Shown: positions 58,274 to 64,000 of the stretch, one piece after another
Numbering within the stretch: position 1 is the first letter of the stretch
How the letters are laid out: every line of letters begins with the position of its first letter
Origin: Fructobacillus sp. EFB-N1
GTDB taxonomy: Bacteria > Bacillota > Bacilli > Lactobacillales > Lactobacillaceae
DNA length: 64,000 nt
Reading direction: 5' to 3'
Assembly: GCF_001038455.1 (NCBI RefSeq)
Contig: NZ_LDUY01000007.1
Location: 25,797 to 89,796, forward strand
Translations under genes and position numbers: made by a program
Notes under the pieces: model-generated
Told to the model about the DNA's origin: nothing
The model's database searches: none
What the model saw: the letters and a program-made list of their open reading frames with translations, nothing else

Positions 58274-58311
58274 GAACCATTCCTCAAATATAACGGGGGA
58301 TGGTTCTTTTG
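58274..58311 (+). terminator. Operon terminator after M20 gene
   Basis: GAACCATTCC / GGGATGGTTC stem with CTTTT; ends the thiamin operon. Confidence 0.75.
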
Positions 58312-58536
58312 TGCTGTTTGATTCGTGAAAGATGAAAGTGTGGGTGGGGACGCTTTTAATTGGTAACGTTGCCCTTTTCAACGATTGTGTGGGTTATCTC
58401 TGGTCTGATTTTTTCAAGGTAAATTTAGAATGGAGGTGTAACACTCTTGATAAAGAAAAGAAGTCAAAACCCTTGGTAAGCTTGACTTCCAGTCGAAAAC
58501 TATTCATAAAAGAATGGTTAGTCAACAAGATAAGGA

Positions 58537-58794
58537 TTATTGTTGTTTTCTTAGGATTAGTGGGATCGCGATGCCAAAGCCAATCATAAGAGCACCAATT
58601 GTTGACCATGCGGATTGATGAACTTTGATGCTCACAAATGTGATGATTAAGCCCAAGATGATGTAGGAGGCACCGAAAGACAGTGATAACTTTTTGCGTT
58701 TACTTTGTTCCGTTATTGTTTTTAGTTTTTCCATACTGGTAATAGCCACCCAAGTAATAACAAATATGATGAACATGTTAATGAGCCAAGACAT
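58537..58794 (-). CDS. Small hypothetical membrane protein
   Basis: 85 residues on the minus strand; GGAGAG 8 nt before ATG 58794. About three membrane helices (about 3-22, 38-58, 62-80) and a lysine-rich loop (EQSKRKKLS). No family recognised. The 58312-58536 gap before its end holds no convincing gene. Confidence 0.55.
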   Translation of the reverse strand: MSWLINMFIIFVITWVAITSMEKLKTITEQSKRKKLSLSFGASYIILGLIITFVSIKVHQSAWSTIGALMIGFGIAIPLILRKQQ

Positions 58795-58911
58795 GATTTC
58801 TCTCCAATTATTGATATAATTGTTCTAGTTTAACATGTTTTTTTGGAATGAAGCCTAACCGTCTAAAGTCGACCTCTGCAACTAGTTTACAACCGAATTA
58901 TTTGAGCAAAG

Positions 58912-58942
58912 AAAAAAGCCACTGCATAAGCAGTGACTTTTC
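58912..58942 (-). terminator. Terminator after rpsD
   Basis: AAAAGTCACTGC / GCAGTGGCTTTTTT on the minus strand. Confidence 0.88.
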
Positions 58943-58963
58943 AACCAGAAAGAGTTAATTAAA

Positions 58964-59575
58964 TTAGCCCAAACGGTTGTAGTATTCGACGATCAAGGCT
59001 TCGTTGATGTCAGCATCCAATTCTTCACGTTCTGGCAAACGAACGAAAGTACCTTCAAGCTTGTCAGCATCAAATGAAACGAATTGTGGACGTGAAACTA
59101 CTGATTCAACAGCGATTTGGATAGGCACAATGTTCTTTGACTTTTCACGAACAGAGATAACCTGACCAGGAACAACTTCGTATGATGGAATATCAACGCG
59201 CTTACCATCAACCAAGATGTGACCGTGGTTAACCAATTGACGTGCTTGTTGGCGAGTAGTTGCCAAACCAAGACGGTAAACCAATGAGTCCAAACGGCGT
59301 TCCAAGAAGATCATGAAGTTGGTACCGTGAGTACCTTGACGAACCTTGCCGGCCTTGTTGAACAATGAGTGGAATTGACGTTCAGTCAAACCATAAGTGA
59401 AACGCAACTTTTGCTTTTCGCGCAATTGCATTCCATATTCAGAAACCTTTCCACGACGTCCTTGGCCATGGTCACCAGGTGCGTAGGCACGACGTGACAA
59501 TTCCTTACCAGTTCCAGAAAGTGAAACACCCAAACGACGTGAGATACGCCATTTTGGTCCAGTATAACGTGACAT
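58964..59575 (-). CDS. rpsD: 30S ribosomal protein S4
   Basis: 203 residues from ATG 59575 ([16 protein letters not shown]), behind GGAGG; a 48-nt extension is leader sequence. C-minus form: no zinc cysteines. S4 RNA-binding domain about 93-155 with [20 protein letters not shown]. Strong codon bias. Primary assembly protein that also represses its own mRNA in Bacillus. Confidence 0.97.
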   Translation of the reverse strand: MSRYTGPKWRISRRLGVSLSGTGKELSRRAYAPGDHGQGRRGKVSEYGMQLREKQKLRFTYGLTERQFHSLFNKAGKVRQGTHGTNFMIFLERRLDSLVYRLGLATTRQQARQLVNHGHILVDGKRVDIPSYEVVPGQVISVREKSKNIVPIQIAVESVVSRPQFVSFDADKLEGTFVRLPEREELDADINEALIVEYYNRLG

Positions 59576-59740
59576 GTATATGTCCTCCAAAATGTATTTT
59601 GCTGTACATTTGAGGGTCGGCACCAGATGCGTGCAGCGTCAAGAAAAATCGTTTCTCAGTGACTGTAGCCAAGTCCTTACTAACGAGTTTGGACGTTGTT
59701 GACGCGCTTCTTTACCGACTGCTACTCAATACAACTTCAA
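59576..59740 (-). promoter_or_regulatory. Probable S4 autoregulatory leader of rpsD
   Basis: About 165-nt untranslated leader between the promoter and the rpsD start, GC-rich with several short inverted segments (for example GTCGGTAAAG and CTTGACG arms). In Bacillus S4 binds a pseudoknotted rpsD leader. I cannot confirm the fold by eye; length and position are the evidence. Confidence 0.45.
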
Positions 59741-59742
59741 CA

Positions 59743-59771
59743 AGTATAGCAAATCAGAAGAAGATTAGCAA
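59743..59771 (-). promoter_or_regulatory. rpsD promoter
   Basis: On the minus strand TTGCTA (59771-59766), 17-nt spacer, TATACT (59748-59743). Confidence 0.75.
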
Positions 59772-59951
59772 GGGAAAATTGATGGTAAAACCCAGCCATC
59801 GTCGATTCTTTTGCAATCTTTTTGTAAAATCTAGACTGAAAAGAGTAAAAAATCTTAAGAAAGGGATAAAAGGAAGTAAATGGGTCTGATTTCATCAAAC
59901 AATAGTGTATGGTGGACTTAATTAGTAAATAAAGCTGAGGGTTTAGTACAT

Positions 59952-61655
59952 ATGTGGATTATTATTGCAATTATCGTGATTATCGCTATCTTAATCGGTC
60001 TTGGTTGGGCGGTTTTGATACAGCGCCAAGCCGCCACACAGGTAGGTGATTTTAGTATGGCTAAAAAAGCGCTCTTGGATGAAGACATCGCAACTGATTT
60101 AGCCGCCGCACGGAAGGTCGCATTAGCAGGCCAGGCTTTGCAAAATTTCCAAGAAACGGAAAAGATTTACCGTGACTTGCGCAACCATCGTTTTGCGGCG
60201 ATCGATGCGGAAATCAATCGAGCAATGCAACTGAGCGCAGGTTTGAACGTTAGGAAAACAAGGAAGTCATTACAATCTTTATTGGATCAAATGACGGAAG
60301 CTGCTGCCTTGCAAAAACAGGTTGTTTCAGGACTGGAAGATATTCAGCAAGAAAATCAAATTCAACGTCAGGCAATCGATCAATTACACGGTGACTTTGA
60401 CGATATTACGGATCGGTTAACAGCCACAGATAATCCTTACGGCCCCAGTGCCCCTGCTCTATTAGCCTTTTTATTTGATGAAGAAGAAGAGTACCAACGC
60501 TATCAAGAACTAATTGAGTCTGGAGACCGAGTCAAGGCAGCCCAAAAGTTTGAAGAGGTGGGGATGATTGCTGGTCAAGTGCTCGATTATATGCAGAACC
60601 TGCCAATTTTAGTTACCACCTTTAATGAAAAATACTTGGATCAGATTAACGAGTTAAACACGAGTTGGCACGATTTGACGGATCGTGGCGTTGTTTTTGC
60701 AGAAGGTGTTGTTGAGGAAGCCTTGAATGAAGTCGATGACCTGCGCCTCCAAGGACTCAAGGCGATTGCAGGTTTGAAAGTCAAGGAAGCAAATACTATT
60801 TCAACGACTTTGAACCAGAAGATTCAAGAATTGTATGACCTTATGGAAGAAGAATATCAGGCTTATCACCGTTACTTTAAGCAGCAAGAACGTGTGAATA
60901 TGGAATTTGATCGGGTTAAGGAACAAAACCATTCTTTGCTCCTTGAGCTAACTTATTTGAAGGGACGCTTTATCCTTGGCCATGAAGAAGAAGACCGCCA
61001 AGCTAGTTATCACCATGATATTGAAGGCTTAGTGTTGAGCCAACAAGAAGTTCAACGAGCCTTAAAGGAAGGCAGTCAGACATACAGCTGGGCGGTTACG
61101 CGCCAAGAAAATTGGTTTTCAATTTTGAGCCAATTAGATAGTGACCAGGTCGCCTTGTACCATCAAATTGAAGAGTTCCAACCCGCTTTGAAGTCTGCTA
61201 AGGAGCACACGGCTGGCTATATTGATCAAATTCGCGGTGTGAAGCGATCGCTTGAACGTCGCGACTTGCCGGGGTTACCTGAGGATTTTCTACAAAAATT
61301 TTTTGCAGTGAGTGACGAAATTACGCGTCTAGACGAGGCTGTGTACGCAGGTGAAGTTGATCTGGACGATGTGCAGCGTCAATTAAACATTGTTGCTGCT
61401 GACTTTGATACCTTAAAGGAACAGGCCCACGATGTGATTATCGCTGCTGATTTGGCTGTTTCACTGCTTCAGTACGCTAATCGTTACCGCGAACAAGACG
61501 AAGGAGTTGCGAAGGCGTTGAAGGTGGGGCAAAAGCTTTACCAAGTCGATTTTGATTACGATGGTGTGATTAAAGAGATGAAGCCAGTCTTGCAAGTGGC
61601 TGAGCCCGGAGCCTTCGAGCGTCTCCAGAAAAATCAGGACCCGGTTCTTCTATAA
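59952..61655 (+). CDS. ezrA: Septation ring regulator EzrA
   Basis: 567 residues. One N-terminal membrane helix (about 2-22) and then a long run of coiled coil to the end, the EzrA spectrin-like plan. Includes IYRDLRNHRFAAID and DNPYGPSAPALL. EzrA restrains FtsZ ring formation and anchors the divisome. The gap 59772-59951 carries no gene; a short open frame there lacks support. RBS TGAGGG. rpsD-ezrA adjacency is standard in Firmicutes. Confidence 0.9.
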   Translation: MWIIIAIIVIIAILIGLGWAVLIQRQAATQVGDFSMAKKALLDEDIATDLAAARKVALAGQALQNFQETEKIYRDLRNHRFAAIDAEINRAMQLSAGLNVRKTRKSLQSLLDQMTEAAALQKQVVSGLEDIQQENQIQRQAIDQLHGDFDDITDRLTATDNPYGPSAPALLAFLFDEEEEYQRYQELIESGDRVKAAQKFEEVGMIAGQVLDYMQNLPILVTTFNEKYLDQINELNTSWHDLTDRGVVFAEGVVEEALNEVDDLRLQGLKAIAGLKVKEANTISTTLNQKIQELYDLMEEEYQAYHRYFKQQERVNMEFDRVKEQNHSLLLELTYLKGRFILGHEEEDRQASYHHDIEGLVLSQQEVQRALKEGSQTYSWAVTRQENWFSILSQLDSDQVALYHQIEEFQPALKSAKEHTAGYIDQIRGVKRSLERRDLPGLPEDFLQKFFAVSDEITRLDEAVYAGEVDLDDVQRQLNIVAADFDTLKEQAHDVIIAADLAVSLLQYANRYREQDEGVAKALKVGQKLYQVDFDYDGVIKEMKPVLQVAEPGAFERLQKNQDPVLL

Positions 61656-61743
61656 GAAAGAGACGTGATTAAAGTAATGAAGTATGGCGTTTCCTGTCCT
61701 GATTTCACCACTTGATGACGTTAAAAGTAAATAAGAGCAAAAG

Positions 61744-61786
61744 AAAAGCTGACTGTCAGGGTTGATTCCCAAGCAGTCAGCTTTTT
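61744..61786. terminator. Bidirectional terminator between ezrA and APC permease
   Basis: AAAAGCTGACTG / CAGTCAGCTTTTT stem. Confidence 0.88.
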
Positions 61787-61794
61787 AAATTGAT

Positions 61795-63207
61795 TTACTT
61801 TTCGATTTGATTGAGTGAAGAATGGCGGATACTGTAAGTAAAGTACCAAATCAAACCAATCACGACCCAGACACCATACATCTTCAATGTTTCTGCAGGC
61901 AAGCGCAGGATTAAGAGCAATGATAATCCGGCAGCGATGACTGGCAGGACAGGGTAGAATGGCATTTTGAAACCGTCATGCTTAAGGTCTTGACGCTTAC
62001 GCAAGAACAAAACACCAAAGCTGATAAACATGAAGGCTGTCAAAGTACCAATGTTAATCAGATTAGCCAGTGTACTTAATGGAACAAGTCCGGCCAAGAA
62101 TGCCTCAACAGCAACAGCTAGAATCAAGGCGTTAACTGGAAGACGGTGTGGGCCAGCGACCTTTCCTAAGCCACGAGGCAAGAGACCATCACGACCGAAA
62201 GAATAAGCCAACCGTGATGAGGCGAAGATCAAGGCCAACACAGCGGTGAACATTCCAATTAAAGCACCAATTGTAATGACAACGGAGAATTGTGTCTGCT
62301 TAACGGCCTGCAAGGCGAAAGCAGCTGGGTCATCAACACCCAAGTTTTTGTAGTTGACGATTCCTGTCAAAACAATTGAGAACAAGGTATATAAGACGGC
62401 AGAAATTGCGACCGTGCCCAAGATTCCCCGAGACATTGTCTTTGTTGGATTCTTAACTTCGGCTGCGTGAGCGGCAATCGTGTCAAATCCCAAGAAGGAG
62501 AAGATGATTGAAGCTGTTGCGGCGGTTAGGCCACCAAGGCCAAAGACACCCGTTTGGAATTGCTTAGGGTAGAAATCAGCGTAGTTATGGCCCGTCACGA
62601 AGAAGAGACCACCGATAATGAAGAGGGCGATAATGGCAACCTTCAAGACAACACCGGCATTTTCAATCTTCTTTGATTGGCTTACACCAGCGAATAGAAT
62701 GGCTGCGGAAATTAAGATAATAGCCACGGCCATCAAGTTGACAACACCACCGGCACCAGGACCAGCCTGGAGCGCCTTTGGTAGAGCCCAACCCATTTGA
62801 CCGAGCAAATTATTGAAGTAGGCAGAGAAACCAGTCGCAATCGCAGAAACGGCTAGGAAGTATTCCAAAATTAAGGACCAACCAAGAATCCAACCAATTA
62901 CTTCACCATAGATAACAGATCCGTAAGAATAAGCTGATCCGGCAACTGGCATGGCTGATGAAAATTCGGCAAAGGCCATGCCACAGATACCGGAGAAAAT
63001 GGCCGCCACCAGAAAGGCGATGGAAACAGCGGGACCGGCATTATTAGCAGCCTCATGACCGGGCAGAATAAAGATTCCAGAACCAATGACGGTTCCAACA
63101 CCTAGGCCAATTAGGTCTTTTGTTGTAAGCACGCGTGCCATTTGCTGATCCTTCTCAAGGTAACCAGCAGCTGACTCGCGAGCAAAGGCACGTTTTAGTA
63201 ATTGCAT
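61795..63207 (-). CDS. APC-family amino acid permease (CAT/YfnA type)
   Basis: 470 residues from ATG 63207, preceded by AAGTGAG. About twelve membrane helices. APC motifs: LIGLGVGTVIGSGIFILPG (TM1), SIAFLVAAIFSGICGMAFAEFSS, GFDTIAAHAAEVKNPTKTM (TM6 to loop) and ASSRLAYSFGRDGLLPRGL. Resembles cationic or branched-chain amino acid permeases. Substrate not determinable. Confidence 0.88.
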   Translation of the reverse strand: MQLLKRAFARESAAGYLEKDQQMARVLTTKDLIGLGVGTVIGSGIFILPGHEAANNAGPAVSIAFLVAAIFSGICGMAFAEFSSAMPVAGSAYSYGSVIYGEVIGWILGWSLILEYFLAVSAIATGFSAYFNNLLGQMGWALPKALQAGPGAGGVVNLMAVAIILISAAILFAGVSQSKKIENAGVVLKVAIIALFIIGGLFFVTGHNYADFYPKQFQTGVFGLGGLTAATASIIFSFLGFDTIAAHAAEVKNPTKTMSRGILGTVAISAVLYTLFSIVLTGIVNYKNLGVDDPAAFALQAVKQTQFSVVITIGALIGMFTAVLALIFASSRLAYSFGRDGLLPRGLGKVAGPHRLPVNALILAVAVEAFLAGLVPLSTLANLINIGTLTAFMFISFGVLFLRKRQDLKHDGFKMPFYPVLPVIAAGLSLLLILRLPAETLKMYGVWVVIGLIWYFTYSIRHSSLNQIEK

Positions 63208-63322
63208 AACTTTTCTCACTTTATTTTAATATAACTGCCATCAATTGTACCAACTTTTAACTGGATTGTCGATTACTTTGATGATAAGGTAAGAAAACAA
63301 AGGAATGGGGGATGAGAGAGCC

Positions 63323-63868
63323 ATGAATCGGGTAATTGTTTTAACGGGACCAGCTGGAGCGGGGAAAACCTCAATTGCAACTTACTTAAAAGAAAAATGG
63401 CGAGTGCCACAAGTCATCACGCATACTACTCGTCCTAAGCGGGCTGGTGAGGTTGACGGTGTTGATTATTATTTTGAAACAAAGGATTCCTTCTTATTAA
63501 ATCATTATTTGGAGTCGGTTTATTATAGTCAAGCGAATTATGGCTCTTCTAAGGAAGGTTTAGAAAAAGCCTGGCAGAAAAGTAACCTGGCTAGTATTGT
63601 CTTAGACACCAAGGGAGCTGAAACCTATCAAGAGATTTTAGGCGACCAGGCCTGGATTTGGTATGTCACGATTAAAGACGTTGTCAAACTTGAGAATCGG
63701 CTGATTGCTCGTGGGGATGCAAAAGATAGGGTACAGGCTCGATTATCTGCACCAGAGTTCCGACGTGATTTAAATTTACCTGATAAATTACAAGGCCATG
63801 CGGAAATCATTATCAATGATGATTGGCAACAGACGTGTGACCAAGTGGATCAGTTATTGGAACGGTAA
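63323..63868 (+). CDS. Guanylate-kinase-like protein
   Basis: 181 residues from ATG 63323, with GGGG 11 nt upstream; an ATG at 63305 is too close to AAAGGA. P-loop GPAGAGKTS and the GMP-binding THTTRPKRAGEVDGVDYYF match Gmk, and the lid region KDRVQARLSAPEF is present. The core GMP kinase usually lies near rpoZ, so this is perhaps a second, specialised paralogue. It stands alone between a permease and a terminator. Confidence 0.78.
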   Translation: MNRVIVLTGPAGAGKTSIATYLKEKWRVPQVITHTTRPKRAGEVDGVDYYFETKDSFLLNHYLESVYYSQANYGSSKEGLEKAWQKSNLASIVLDTKGAETYQEILGDQAWIWYVTIKDVVKLENRLIARGDAKDRVQARLSAPEFRRDLNLPDKLQGHAEIIINDDWQQTCDQVDQLLER

Positions 63869-63896
63869 AGGCGCTTGAATGCTGAATTTTAAAATC

Positions 63897-63920
63897 AAAA
63901 TGCTGATAAATCAGCGTTTT
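63897..63920 (+). terminator. Terminator after guanylate-kinase-like gene
   Basis: AAAATGCTGAT-AA-ATCAGCGTTTT. Confidence 0.8.
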
Positions 63921-63952
63921 AGACCAATCAACAAAATTCGTCAAAAAAACTA

Positions 63953-63981
63953 TTGACGAGTAGGAGGGCAGGCGCTATACT
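63953..63981 (+). promoter_or_regulatory. Strong promoter at window end
   Basis: TTGACG, 17-nt spacer, TATACT, resembling the two tRNA promoters in this window. The transcript starts near 63988 and leaves the window; a tRNA or other highly expressed gene is likely downstream. Confidence 0.75.
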
Positions 63982-64000
63982 AGTTATTGTTCGTTACGAA

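Noticed and set aside
58332..58589. 85-codon plus-strand reading frame
   Set aside because: No RBS or homology; it overlaps the minus-strand gene at 58537, which has a proper RBS and membrane pattern.
59659..59889. 76-codon plus-strand reading frame ahead of ezrA
   Set aside because: It lies antisense to the rpsD leader and promoter and looks like random coding.

Overview
The window reads as chromosome of a Gram-positive lactic acid bacterium of the Leuconostocaceae type (Leuconostoc / Fructobacillus / Weissella). Support from the sequence: GGAGG-type ribosome binding sites, a CIRCE element ahead of groES-groEL, Rex, a FemX-type peptidoglycan branching enzyme, MurT/GatD, RodA/Mbl, ComFA/ComFC, and a D-Ala ligase whose active-site Tyr is replaced by Phe, as in D-Ala-D-lactate ligases of intrinsically vancomycin-resistant Leuconostoc relatives. 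GC looks mid-40s percent by eye (not counted). The genus is not settled by what is visible.

Layout. 1-6.2 kb: end of an HtrA protease that lacks its PDZ domain, a thioredoxin, an MTHFR-like protein, a KimA-type potassium importer, and gatD-murT on the minus strand. 6.2-13.2 kb: tdk-prfA-prmC-sua5, a stand-alone ptsH with a cre/promoter overlap, then tsaB-rimI-GNAT-tsaD (t6A tRNA modification). 13.3-22.2 kb: rex-femX, a HAD phosphatase, a FUSC-like protein, a nitroreductase, groES-groEL, a DUF3290/DUF421 membrane group and a CBS protein. 22.2-33.8 kb: the conserved block pth-mfd-rqcP-divIC-tilS-hpt-ftsH-hslO-lysS. 33.8-38.7 kb: an accessory-looking stretch between two identical tRNA-Asn genes (MFS transporter, NAD(P)-binding protein), then tRNA-Thr, a hydrolase, a GNAT, an unexplained intergenic stretch and tRNA-Leu. 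38.8-43.1 kb: coiled-coil membrane protein, divergent tpiA, eno, tag, a damaged hicA/hicB toxin-antitoxin locus and tRNA-Arg. 43.1-51 kb: yigZ, comFA-comFC, DUF1146-mbl-DUF2969-rodA, DUF2785, ddl. 51-53.7 kb (minus): usp preceded by a 6S/Lacto-usp-like RNA, then rarA and a YueI-family gene. 53.9-58.3 kb: a TPP-riboswitch operon thiS-thiF-thiG plus an MFS transporter and an M20 amidohydrolase, each of the last two carrying a single inactivating lesion. 58.5-64 kb: rpsD with a long leader, ezrA, an APC permease, a guanylate-kinase-like protein and a strong promoter at the window end.

Most genes are housekeeping. The points worth a second look are cysteine-free Hsp33 and MurT (zinc ligands gone) against a generally cysteine-poor protein set, the TPP-controlled thiamin operon with a T9-tract frameshift and an in-frame TGA, the hicB ochre codon that restarts on the next ATG, the divergent triosephosphate isomerase, and several small-RNA candidates. 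No IS element, prophage, CRISPR array or rRNA gene was seen.
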